Positions 8,606 through 16,779 of a DNA stretch of 64,000 nt are shown here, piece by piece. The position numbers were made by a program, and so were the translations under genes. How positions within the stretch are numbered: position 1 is the first letter of the stretch; each line of letters begins with the position of its first letter. Origin of the DNA: an uncultured Collinsella sp. (GTDB taxonomy: Bacteria; Actinomycetota; Coriobacteriia; Coriobacteriales; Coriobacteriaceae). The notes below the pieces were generated by a model, which did no database searches, had not been told where the DNA came from, and worked only from the letters and a program-made list of their open reading frames with translations. The stretch spans positions 62,001-126,000 of the forward strand of contig CAJJZP010000005.1 of NCBI GenBank assembly GCA_905197665.1, in the 5' to 3' direction.

Positions 8606-8707
8606 GAGCCCTCCAATGGAGTCGGATAACCAACCTTATTCCCCTGCCCACGGGTCCGCACACCTTCGTGCGCAAGAAAGCGATTCCACCCGATTGAGTG
8701 GTAGAAA

Positions 8708-8770
8708 AACCATCACAACATTCGATGCTTTTCCCGTTTTTGGCAAAAAACGTCGAATGTTGTGATGGTT
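8708..8770. repeat. Long intergenic palindrome, copy 3
   Basis: Perfect 18-bp arms AACCATCACAACATTCGA (8708-8725) and complement (8753-8770). On the minus strand the right arm is followed by TTTTTC, so it can act as an intrinsic terminator for the ABC exporter gene ending at 8821. Confidence 0.85.
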
Positions 8771-8820
8771 TGAGGCGAGGTGAAGAGCACGGAGAGGTCA
8801 AAGCATCGTGCTCGAACGGG

Positions 8821-10719
8821 TTAATCCAACTCTTTTAAGCCATGCGCCAGCTGCCAGTACTCGCCGTGCTGGGCGAGCAGCTCTTCGTGCGTGCCGCGCT
8901 CGATAATGCGGCCGTGTTCGAGGACCATGATGGCGTCGGCGTCGCGGACGGTGGACAGGCGGTGCGCGATCATAAACGTGGTGCGTCCGCGCATGATGCG
9001 GTCCATGCCGCGCTCGATGAGCTTTTCGGTGCGCGTGTCGATGGAACTCGTGGCCTCGTCCAAGATGAGCACCGGCGGATCGGCCACGGCCACGCGCGCG
9101 ATGGCGAGCAGCTGGCGCTGGCCCTGCGACAGGTTGGCGCCGTCGGCCGTGACCGGCGTGTCGTACCCTCTAGGCAGGCGGCGGATAAACGAATCCGCGC
9201 AGGCGGCCTCGGCAGCGGCGCGCACCTCCTCGTCGGTCGCATCGAGCTTGCCAAAGCGGATGTTCTGCGCAATGGTACCGCTAAACAGGTGCGTGTCCTG
9301 CAGCACAATGCCGAGCGACCCGCGCAGGCTGGCCTTGGCAATGTGCTTGACGTCGATGCCGTCGTACGTGATCTCGCCGTCATCGACCTCGTAGAAGCGG
9401 TTGATGAGGTTGGTGATGGTCGTCTTACCTGCGCCTGTGGAGCCCACAAAGGCGATCTTTTGGCCCGGCTTGGCAAACAGGTTGAGATCCGTGAGCACAC
9501 GGGTGCCTGGCACGTAGGAAAAGTCCACGGCATGGAAGCGCACGTCGCCGGCAAGTGGGACCAAGCCGCACGTGAGCTCGGTGCCGTCGGCAGCCACCGC
9601 ACGGCCCGACTCATCAACGGCAGCCACATCATGCAGGTGCCCGTACGCGCCCACGCCCTGGCCCTCGGGAATCTTCCATGCCCACGCGGCGTCGCCCGTC
9701 TGCACCAGCTCCACGCAGCCCTCGTCCACCTCGGGCTTAAGGTCCATGGCGGCAAACAGGCGCTCGGCACCGGCCAGCGCGTTGAGCAAAAAGTTGCCCA
9801 GCTGCGTAAACTGGTTGATGGGCATGGCCGCCTGGCGTACAAAGACCAGGTAGCTTGCAAGCGCGCCTACGTCGGCGAGTCCCTTGATGCAGAGCATGCC
9901 GCCCGCCACGGCGACGATGGCATAGTTGACGTAGCCAATCACGACGGTCATGGGCACCATGGAGTTGGCATAGCTCACGGCGGCGGTGCCGGTACGGCGA
10001 AGCTCGTCGTTGCGGCAGGCGAAGCCGGCAACATTCGCTGCCTCGCGGTTAAAGACCTTGATGACCTTTTGGCCCGAGACCATCTCTTCGATATATCCGT
10101 CCAAGTCGCCAAGCGATGCCTGCTGGGCGGCAAAGAAGCGCTTAGAGCGCGCGCCCGAGTAGCGCGCATACAGCACAATGGCCGCATCGCACACGAGCGT
10201 GATAATCGTGAGCTGCCAGTTGAGGATGATGAGCATGGCCGTGGTGCCCACAACCTGAATGGCGGCCTGAATCACGTTGGCAAAGCTGTTGTTGAGCGCC
10301 TCGGAGACGGTGTCGACGTCGTTGGTGAAAAAGCTCATGATGTCGCCCGAGCGTGTGCCGTCAAAATAGCTGAGCGGCAGCGTCTGGATGTGCGCGAACA
10401 GGTCGCGGCGAATATCGGACACCACGCGTTGGGCCGCGCGCACCATGATTTGTGAGTAGCCCAGGGCCGAGAGCACGCCCGCGGCGTAGATGATCGCCGT
10501 CAGGATGACCTGCTTGGCAAGCAGTTCCTCCCCGCCCGTGGCCAAACCGTTAACGATGGGGCGCACCATGTAGGTGCCGGCGAGGCTCGCGATGGCGGCG
10601 ACGGAGGCGAGCACGCCCACCGCGAGCAACGAGAACTTGGCATGCCCCATGTAGGAGAGCAGGCGGAGCACAGTGCGCTTGAGGTCGGCCGGGCGTGCTT
10701 GGGCTGCGGTCTTAGGCAT
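8821..10719 (-). CDS. ABC exporter, fused permease and ATPase (catalytically complete half)
   Basis: A 632-residue half-transporter: six membrane segments (about 30-340), then a nucleotide-binding domain with Walker A GSTGAGKTT, signature LSQGQRQ, and Walker B LILDEATSSIDTRTE with the catalytic Glu. Between permease and ATPase lies an unusual insert of about 60 residues (ELVQTGDAAWAWKI to ELTCGLVPLAG) rich in Gly, Ala and Val. The start ATG 10719 overlaps the end of the partner gene by eight bases (ATGCCTAA) with AAGGGGG upstream. With its partner it probably forms a heterodimeric exporter of drugs, lipids or peptides. Confidence 0.9.
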   Translation of the reverse strand: MPKTAAQARPADLKRTVLRLLSYMGHAKFSLLAVGVLASVAAIASLAGTYMVRPIVNGLATGGEELLAKQVILTAIIYAAGVLSALGYSQIMVRAAQRVVSDIRRDLFAHIQTLPLSYFDGTRSGDIMSFFTNDVDTVSEALNNSFANVIQAAIQVVGTTAMLIILNWQLTIITLVCDAAIVLYARYSGARSKRFFAAQQASLGDLDGYIEEMVSGQKVIKVFNREAANVAGFACRNDELRRTGTAAVSYANSMVPMTVVIGYVNYAIVAVAGGMLCIKGLADVGALASYLVFVRQAAMPINQFTQLGNFLLNALAGAERLFAAMDLKPEVDEGCVELVQTGDAAWAWKIPEGQGVGAYGHLHDVAAVDESGRAVAADGTELTCGLVPLAGDVRFHAVDFSYVPGTRVLTDLNLFAKPGQKIAFVGSTGAGKTTITNLINRFYEVDDGEITYDGIDVKHIAKASLRGSLGIVLQDTHLFSGTIAQNIRFGKLDATDEEVRAAAEAACADSFIRRLPRGYDTPVTADGANLSQGQRQLLAIARVAVADPPVLILDEATSSIDTRTEKLIERGMDRIMRGRTTFMIAHRLSTVRDADAIMVLEHGRIIERGTHEELLAQHGEYWQLAHGLKELD

Positions 10720-12541
10720 GGCGCTCACCCCCTTCCAAGGTCGATCCGCTGGGGACGGAGGAAAACGGATCATTCGCGCAGCCATCGTCACTGCCTCCGG
10801 CGGCGTCCGCGTTCCCCGCAAACTCCATCTGCGAGGCGTAAATCTCCTGGTAGATGTTGTCGCCCGCCAGCAGTTCCTCGTGCGTACCCACGCCGTGGAC
10901 ACGACCGTCGTCCAACACCACAATGCGATCGGCATCCATGACGCTCGCGATGCGCTGGGCGATGATGAGCACGGTCGTATCGGGAATCCGAGCGATGTGC
11001 TCGCGAATCTTAGCGTCGGTCGCCATATCGACCGCGCTGGTGGAGTCATCAAAAATGAGCACGCGCGGATGCTTGAGCAGCGTGCGCGCGATGCACAGGC
11101 GTTGCTTCTGGCCACCCGAAACGCCGGCGCCGCCTTGGCCCAACTCGCCGTCCAGCCCGCCGATGCGATCAAGGAACTCGTCCACGCACGCCGCGCGGCA
11201 AGCCGCGAGGAGCTCATCGTCCGACGCCTGCGGATTGCCCCACTGCAGGTTCTCACGCACGGTGCCCGTGAACAGCACATTCTTTTGCAGCACAATGCCC
11301 ACGGCGTCGCGTAGGGTCGCGAGGTCGTAGTCGCGCACGTCGTGTCCGCCCACAAGCACGGCGCCCTCGGTGGCGTCGTACAGGCGCGCAATCAGCTGCA
11401 CAAGCGAGCTCTTGCCCGAGCCCGTGCCGCCGAGGATGCCCACCGTCGAGCCGCTCTCGATGCGAAGGTCAATATGCTCGAGCACATCCTCGGCTGCGTC
11501 CGCGCGGTATTTAAAGGAAACGTCGCGAAACTCGATACTGCCGTCCGCTGGCGCCGCAGTCGCGAGGTCTCCCGCAGGGTTGGCGATAAAGGGCTCCTCA
11601 TCGAGCACCTCTGCGATACGGCCCACACTCGTGAGAGCGCGCGTGAGCAGCAAAAACACGTTGGAAATCATCATGAGCGAGTTCATGATCAACAGCACAT
11701 AACTCATAAAGCCCGTGAGCGAGCCCACGCCCAAGCGACCTTCGATGATCATGCGGCCGCCAATCCACAGAATCGAGAGCGCAGCCACGTACATCGAGAG
11801 TTGGAACACCGGCAGGTTGAGCACAGCGGTGCCGAAGGTCTTGGTCGCCGTGCCGGCGAGCTCGGTATTGACGGTGTCGAACTTGTCGCACTCGTGCTCG
11901 GCGCGCACGTAAGCCTTCACGGCGCGCACGGCGGTAAGGTCCTCTTGCACCACGCCGTTAAGGTGGTCCATCGAGGTCTGGAGTTGGCGGTAGAGCGGGC
12001 TCACGCGCACGGTAATGATACCGAGCACGATGGCGAGCATCGGCAGAATGACGGCAAAGACCGCCGCGAGCTCGCGCGAGAGCGCAAAAGCGTAGACGAG
12101 GCCCATGACCAGATTTACCGGCCCGCGCACCATGGGGCGGAAGCCGTTACCTACGGCGTTTTGAATCACGGTGATGTCGGTGGTCATGCGAGTGACGAGC
12201 GAGCTGGCGTCGTAGTTGTCCAGATTGCCAAAGGCGAGCGTCTGGATCTTGCGATACTCGGCCTCGCGCAGGTTAGCGCCCAGCCCCGAGGCGACGCGAG
12301 CAGACGTGCGCGCATAGCCCAAGCCAAGTGCCAGCGAAAATGCGGCACATACCAACATATACGTGCCCTGCAACAGCATGTAGTCGATGTCGCCCGCGGG
12401 CACGCCTACATCGATGATATTTGCCATGATGACCGGGATAAACAGCTCGAGCGCCGTCTCGGCCGTCACAAAGAGCACGCCGAGCATGGCATCGCGGCGG
12501 TATGCCCCCAGATAGGAAAACAGAATCTTGAGATTGCGCAC
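10712..12541 (-). CDS. ABC exporter, fused permease and ATPase (degenerate half)
   Basis: A 609-residue half-transporter with six membrane segments and an ATPase domain: Walker A GGTGSGKSS, signature VSGGQKQR, Walker B VLIFDDSTSAVD. The residue after the Walker B Asp is Asp rather than the catalytic Glu, so one ATP site of the pair should be impaired, as in asymmetric heterodimeric exporters such as TM287/288. It starts at GTG 12541 behind GGGGGATG. It is the first gene of a two-gene operon. The last 20 or so residues (NDPFSSVPSG) are encoded by a short repeat also found at 16676-16707. Confidence 0.9.
   Translation of the reverse strand: MRNLKILFSYLGAYRRDAMLGVLFVTAETALELFIPVIMANIIDVGVPAGDIDYMLLQGTYMLVCAAFSLALGLGYARTSARVASGLGANLREAEYRKIQTLAFGNLDNYDASSLVTRMTTDITVIQNAVGNGFRPMVRGPVNLVMGLVYAFALSRELAAVFAVILPMLAIVLGIITVRVSPLYRQLQTSMDHLNGVVQEDLTAVRAVKAYVRAEHECDKFDTVNTELAGTATKTFGTAVLNLPVFQLSMYVAALSILWIGGRMIIEGRLGVGSLTGFMSYVLLIMNSLMMISNVFLLLTRALTSVGRIAEVLDEEPFIANPAGDLATAAPADGSIEFRDVSFKYRADAAEDVLEHIDLRIESGSTVGILGGTGSGKSSLVQLIARLYDATEGAVLVGGHDVRDYDLATLRDAVGIVLQKNVLFTGTVRENLQWGNPQASDDELLAACRAACVDEFLDRIGGLDGELGQGGAGVSGGQKQRLCIARTLLKHPRVLIFDDSTSAVDMATDAKIREHIARIPDTTVLIIAQRIASVMDADRIVVLDDGRVHGVGTHEELLAGDNIYQEIYASQMEFAGNADAAGGSDDGCANDPFSSVPSGSTLEGGERHA
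10745..10776. repeat. 32-bp dispersed repeat, copy inside the ABC gene end
   Basis: On the minus strand, AATGATCCGTTTTCCTCC and the following bases through GGATC match 16676-16707 at about 29 of 32 positions. Each copy has GATCC/GGATC at its ends. Here it encodes part of the exporter's C-terminal tail, so the repeat seems to have extended the gene. Confidence 0.6.
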
Positions 12542-12800
12542 GCAGGTTCATCCCCCATCAAACGTTGTTCGCAAACCCACGTATTATGGCGCGCCGTGCG
12601 GCGGTGTCAAGTGTTCCGAAATCGATTTCTGCAAGGCTAGTGCAGGCACCAAGCTCGCAGGACGCGCCCCTGTATTCAATTAGAAATGAACGCGAGCGTG
12701 ACTTTTTCGCCCCACTGCCAACATAAACCTTGACTCTATAATCGTTGTAGGGTTTTCACTACACTGGTACGTAAACAGACCAAGCCAGAAAGCCCCGCCC

Positions 12801-14147
12801 ATGGAACACGACCTCACACGCGGCAATGTCCTTAAGACCATCGCGGTCTTTGCCCTGCCTTATATGCTCTCGTACTTTTTGCAGATGCTCTACGGCATGG
12901 CCGACCTGTACATGATGGGGCAGTTTAGCGGCGCCGCCGGCATCACCGCCGTGGGCAACGGCGCGCAGACGCTCTATATCATTACCGTGACGCTCGTGGG
13001 CCTGGCCATGGGAACGACGGTTATCGTCGGCCACGCCGTGGGTTCGCGTCGGTTTGACCGCGCCGAGACCGCCATCGGCAACACCATCACGCTCTTTATG
13101 GGTGTCTCGGTGGTGCTGGCCGCTGTCCTGCTCGCACTGTGTCCGCAGATTGTGGCACTCATTGGCACGCCGGCCGAGGCGGTCGAAGGAACCGCCGCCT
13201 ACCTGCGTATCTGCTTTATGGGCATTCCCTTTATCGCCGCGTACAACATCCTCTCGGCCATCTTTCGCGGCCTAGGCGATTCGCGCTCGCCCATGTACGT
13301 GATTGGCGTGGCATGCATCATCAACATCGCGCTCGACTTTCTGTTTATCGGCCACATGGGGCTCGGCCCCGTAGGCGCGGCACTCGGCACAGTCATCGCG
13401 CAGACGGCGAGCGTGGCTCTCGCGCTCGTGTGGCTCAAGAGCCGCCGTACGCACATTCACCTCAAGCGCAGCGACCTACGCCCCCAGCCCGAGGTGCTCG
13501 GCAGCATCCTTAAGATCGGCGTGCCCGTAGCCGTGCAGGACGGCTGCATCCAGGTGGCGTTTATGTTCATCACCGTCATCGCCAACCACCGCGGCCTGGT
13601 TGATGCCGCCGCCGTAGGCTTGGTCGAAAAGATGATCAGCTTTTTGTTTATCGTGCCGAGTTCCATGGGCGCTACCGTCAGCGCGCTCACGGCGCAAAAC
13701 GCCGGCGCAGGCAAGGGCGACCGCGCGCGCCAGGTGCTCAAGGATGCCATGACCATCTCGGTGGTGTACGGCTGCCTGATCACGGTGCTGATGTGGCTGG
13801 TGGCGCCGGCGTTTATCGGCTTTTTTGCCAAGGACCCCGCGGTGGTCGCCGCCGGCACCGGCTATATGCGCAGCTATATTTTCGACGCGATTTTTGCCGG
13901 CATCCACATTTGCTTTAGCGGCTTTTTCGCTGCATACGGCAAGAGCTACATCGGCTTTGCGCACAACGTGCTGGCCGTGGCGCTCATTCGCGTACCCGGC
14001 GCATGGCTGCTGTCGAACGCCTATTCCGACACGCTGTTCCCCATGGGCATCGCTTCGCCGTGCGGATCGATTTTGTCGGCAGTCATCTGTGTTGTCGCGT
14101 TTACCGTGCTCAACCGGCGCGGGGCTTTTGACAAACTGGTGGCGTAG
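12801..14147 (+). CDS. MATE-family multidrug efflux transporter
   Basis: A 448-residue membrane protein with about twelve hydrophobic segments in two related halves. It begins MEHDLTRGNVLKTIAVFALPYML, the typical MATE opening in which a short cytoplasmic stretch precedes helix 1. Further MATE-like features are MADLYMMGQF in helix 2 and SSMGATVSALTAQNAGAGKGDRA in the second half. It should export cationic drugs or metabolites in exchange for sodium or protons. It is transcribed away from the ABC exporter operon; the shared upstream region contains TATAAT at 12737-12742. Confidence 0.9.
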   Translation: MEHDLTRGNVLKTIAVFALPYMLSYFLQMLYGMADLYMMGQFSGAAGITAVGNGAQTLYIITVTLVGLAMGTTVIVGHAVGSRRFDRAETAIGNTITLFMGVSVVLAAVLLALCPQIVALIGTPAEAVEGTAAYLRICFMGIPFIAAYNILSAIFRGLGDSRSPMYVIGVACIINIALDFLFIGHMGLGPVGAALGTVIAQTASVALALVWLKSRRTHIHLKRSDLRPQPEVLGSILKIGVPVAVQDGCIQVAFMFITVIANHRGLVDAAAVGLVEKMISFLFIVPSSMGATVSALTAQNAGAGKGDRARQVLKDAMTISVVYGCLITVLMWLVAPAFIGFFAKDPAVVAAGTGYMRSYIFDAIFAGIHICFSGFFAAYGKSYIGFAHNVLAVALIRVPGAWLLSNAYSDTLFPMGIASPCGSILSAVICVVAFTVLNRRGAFDKLVA

Positions 14148-14149
14148 CG

Positions 14150-14245
14150 GGGCAACGCGAAATCGCCCTTATCGACGACATCATCAGCGATGACCCCGCG
14201 ACCTACGTGACGCAGATCACGGTGCCGGTTGCCCCAGCAAAGTAA
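14150..14245 (+). pseudogene. Possible 3' remnant of an unidentified gene
   Basis: Directly after the MATE stop, in another frame, 31 codons with coding-like composition (ALIDDIISDDPATYVTQI) run to a TAA at 14243-14245 without a start codon or ribosome site. The intrinsic terminator at 14247 follows at once, as expected after a real gene end. It may be the tail of a deleted gene. Confidence 0.3.
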
Positions 14246-14246
14246 G

Positions 14247-14284
14247 AACCGCCCGGAAGGCATCGCGCTTCCGGGCGGTTTTTC
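14247..14284 (+). terminator. Intrinsic terminator after MATE gene
   Basis: Arms AACCGCCCGGAAG and CTTCCGGGCGGTT pair perfectly over 13 bp and are followed by TTTC. It lies between convergent genes and may also stop ligA transcripts. Confidence 0.85.
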
Positions 14285-14302
14285 AATTTGGTTATCGACG
14301 CC

Positions 14303-16531
14303 TTAAGCCTGGGGCACCTGACCAGTAGCCAAGATCTGCTCGAGTGCATCCTCATCCAGCACGGGTACGCCCAGCTGCTCGGCCTTGGTGAGCTTGGAGC
14401 CCGCTTTGGGGCCGGCGACCAGATAGCTCGTCTTCTTCGACACACTGCCCGAAACCTTGGCGCCGAGCACCTTGAGCGCCGCGCCCACCTCGTCGCGGGT
14501 GCGGTTGACGAGCGTGCCGGTGAGCACGAAGGTCAGGCCCGCGAGCGGCTGCGCATCGGCGAGCTCGCCCGCTACGCCGGCATCGGCTGCGGCCTGTGCA
14601 TGCGCGGCGCCCAAGTCAACCTCGAGCGACAGGCCCGCCTGACGCAGGCGCTCCAGTACGGCGAGGTTCTCGGGCACGGCCAGGAACTGCTTGACGCTCG
14701 CCGCGATCTTGGGACCGATGCCCTCGCACTCGGCGATGTCCTCTTCGCTCGCCAAGATGAGCTTGTCAATCGACAGGAATCGCTCGGCGATGACCTCGCC
14801 CACGCTTTTGCCCACATGGCGGATACCCAGGGCAAACAGCACGCGGCCGAGCGGCTGGCTTTTGGACTTGTTGAGTTCGGCGACGATCTTTTCGGCCGTC
14901 TTGAGGCCCACCGGAATGGGATCGCCCTTCTTAACACCCTTTTTGCTATTGGTGCTCGCGTACACGCGGCCCGTGTCCAGGCCGGCGATGTCGTCGACTG
15001 TGAGCTGGTAGAAGTCCGCGACATCGTGGATCAGCCCGGCGGCGATCATCTTGTCGACGATCTCGTCGCCCAGGCCGTCGACGTCCATGCAGCCGCGGCT
15101 CACCCAGTGGAGCAGGCGTTCCTTGAGCTGCGCGGGGCAATCGATGGAGACGCAGCGGTAGGCCACCTCGCCGTCCTCGTGGACAACGGGGCTGCCGCAC
15201 ACGGGGCAGACCTCGGGCATGTGCCAGTCGACCGAATCGGCCGGGCGCTTATCGAGCACCGGGCCCACGACCTCGGGAATCACGTCGCCCGCCTTGTGCA
15301 CGATGATGGTGTCACCCTCGCGCACGTTTTTGCGACGGATCTCGTCGATATTGTGCAGCGTGGCACGCGCGATGGTGGAACCGGCAACCGTCACCGGGTC
15401 GAACTCGGCGACCGGCGTGAGCACACCGGTGCGGCCCACCTGGATGCGAATTTCGCGCAGGACGGTCTGCTTTTCCTCGGGCGGGAACTTAAAGGCAATG
15501 GCCCAGCGCGGCGCGCGGGCGGTAAAGCCCAGGTCGAGCTGCTGTTGGAAGCTGTCCACCTTTACGACCACGCCGTCGATGTCGTAGTCCAAATCGCCGC
15601 GGTGCTCGAGCGCCTGGGCACAGAACTCGTGGACCTCGGCCGGCGTGGCGCAACGGGCAACGTTGGGGTTGACGCTAAAGCCGGCGCTACGCAGCCAATC
15701 GAGGAACTCGCGCTGACTGTGGACGTGCAGCGGGTCGGTATCAGCAATGGCATAGATAAAGGTGGCAAGGTCGCGGCGCGCCGTGACCTTGGGATCTTTC
15801 TGACGCAGGCTGCCGGCGGCGGCGTTGCGCGGGTTGGCGAAGGGGTCGCGGCCCTCGGCATCGGCCTCGTCGTTCAGGCGCACAAAGCTGCCCTTAGGCA
15901 TGTAGACCTCGCCGCGCACCTCGATGGTGCGCTCGCGGTCGGCGCCCATGTGGACGAGCGCCGGCTCGGACAGGTGCATGGGCACGTCCTTGATGGTACG
16001 GACGTTGAGCGACACGTCCTCGCCCGTGGTGCCATCGCCACGTGTGGCGGCGCGTACGAAGGTGCCGTTTTGGTAAGTAAGGGCCACGCCCAGACCGTCG
16101 ATCTTAAGCTCGCAGGTATAGGTGACGCTACCGGCACCGAGCGCATCCTCGGTGCGTTGGAGCCATGCGTCGAGCTCGTCCAGATCCATGGCATCGTCCA
16201 TGGAATACATGCGCGCCATATGCGTGACCGGCGTAAACTGCTCGCTCACGTAGCCGCCCACGCGCTGGGTATAGCTGTCGGGCGTCACCAAATCGGGATA
16301 GGTCGCCTCGATTTCCTGCAGCTCAACGAGCATTTTGTCGAAGGCGGCGTCCGTGATCTCGGGCGCATCGAGCATGTAGTAGCGGTACGCGTGGTAATCG
16401 AGCTCGTGGCGCAGCTCGGCCGCGCGCGCGGCGGCCTGGGCATGGGCGTCGGCCGGTGCAGCGGCATCCGCGCCCGCGGGCGTTTCGGTATCGATGTCCA
16501 CGCCGTCACCAAACAGGCTCGATTGCTCCAT
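14303..16531 (-). CDS. ligA: NAD-dependent DNA ligase LigA
   Basis: A 742-residue enzyme that seals nicks in DNA during replication and repair using NAD+. Domains in order are: Ia (HAYRYYMLDAPEITDAAFD), the adenylation domain with nucleophile Lys143 in CELKIDGLGVAL, the OB fold, a four-Cys zinc finger (CPVCGSPVV to CVSIDCPAQ), helix-hairpin-helix repeats (about 560-640) and a C-terminal BRCT domain (LAGLTFVLTGTLV to SYLVAGPKAGSKL). It is about 70 residues longer than the usual 670, mainly through an Ala-rich N-terminal stretch and a linker before BRCT. The start is ATG 16531. Confidence 0.97.
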   Translation of the reverse strand: MEQSSLFGDGVDIDTETPAGADAAAPADAHAQAAARAAELRHELDYHAYRYYMLDAPEITDAAFDKMLVELQEIEATYPDLVTPDSYTQRVGGYVSEQFTPVTHMARMYSMDDAMDLDELDAWLQRTEDALGAGSVTYTCELKIDGLGVALTYQNGTFVRAATRGDGTTGEDVSLNVRTIKDVPMHLSEPALVHMGADRERTIEVRGEVYMPKGSFVRLNDEADAEGRDPFANPRNAAAGSLRQKDPKVTARRDLATFIYAIADTDPLHVHSQREFLDWLRSAGFSVNPNVARCATPAEVHEFCAQALEHRGDLDYDIDGVVVKVDSFQQQLDLGFTARAPRWAIAFKFPPEEKQTVLREIRIQVGRTGVLTPVAEFDPVTVAGSTIARATLHNIDEIRRKNVREGDTIIVHKAGDVIPEVVGPVLDKRPADSVDWHMPEVCPVCGSPVVHEDGEVAYRCVSIDCPAQLKERLLHWVSRGCMDVDGLGDEIVDKMIAAGLIHDVADFYQLTVDDIAGLDTGRVYASTNSKKGVKKGDPIPVGLKTAEKIVAELNKSKSQPLGRVLFALGIRHVGKSVGEVIAERFLSIDKLILASEEDIAECEGIGPKIAASVKQFLAVPENLAVLERLRQAGLSLEVDLGAAHAQAAADAGVAGELADAQPLAGLTFVLTGTLVNRTRDEVGAALKVLGAKVSGSVSKKTSYLVAGPKAGSKLTKAEQLGVPVLDEDALEQILATGQVPQA

Positions 16532-16675
16532 AGCGGCACTCCTTCGCTCGATTTCAAACGGATACTAGAGTACCACCGGTCACCATGGCGCCGAATAACC
16601 CTTTCGAACCGCACCGAATCGGCAGCCGCCAGACTGGGGTGGATCGCGCGATCAAACCATGCCCTTGCCAGTTCT

Positions 16676-16707
16676 AAATGATCCGTTTTCCTCCATCCCC
16701 AATGGAT
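16676..16707. repeat. 32-bp dispersed repeat, intergenic copy
   Basis: Contains GATCCGTTTTCCTCC and matches the reverse strand of 10745-10776 at about 29 of 32 positions. It lies between htrA and ligA. Confidence 0.6.
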
Positions 16708-16712
16708 CACTA

Positions 16713-16753
16713 CGAAAAGAGGGGTTGTCCCGCGTTGGCGGAACAGCCCCTCT
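16713..16753 (-). terminator. Intrinsic terminator after htrA
   Basis: On the minus strand, AGAGGGGCTGTTCCGC pairs with GCGGGACAACCCCTCT and is followed by TTTTCG. It lies about 27 bases beyond the htrA stop. Confidence 0.8.
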
Positions 16754-16779
16754 GGCATCGGTATGTGCGATACGGCTCG

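Noticed and set aside
14288..16681. Long open frame on the plus strand opposite ligA
   Set aside because: It is an antisense shadow typical of high-GC genes; it has no ribosome site or family resemblance, and ligA on the other strand is certain.
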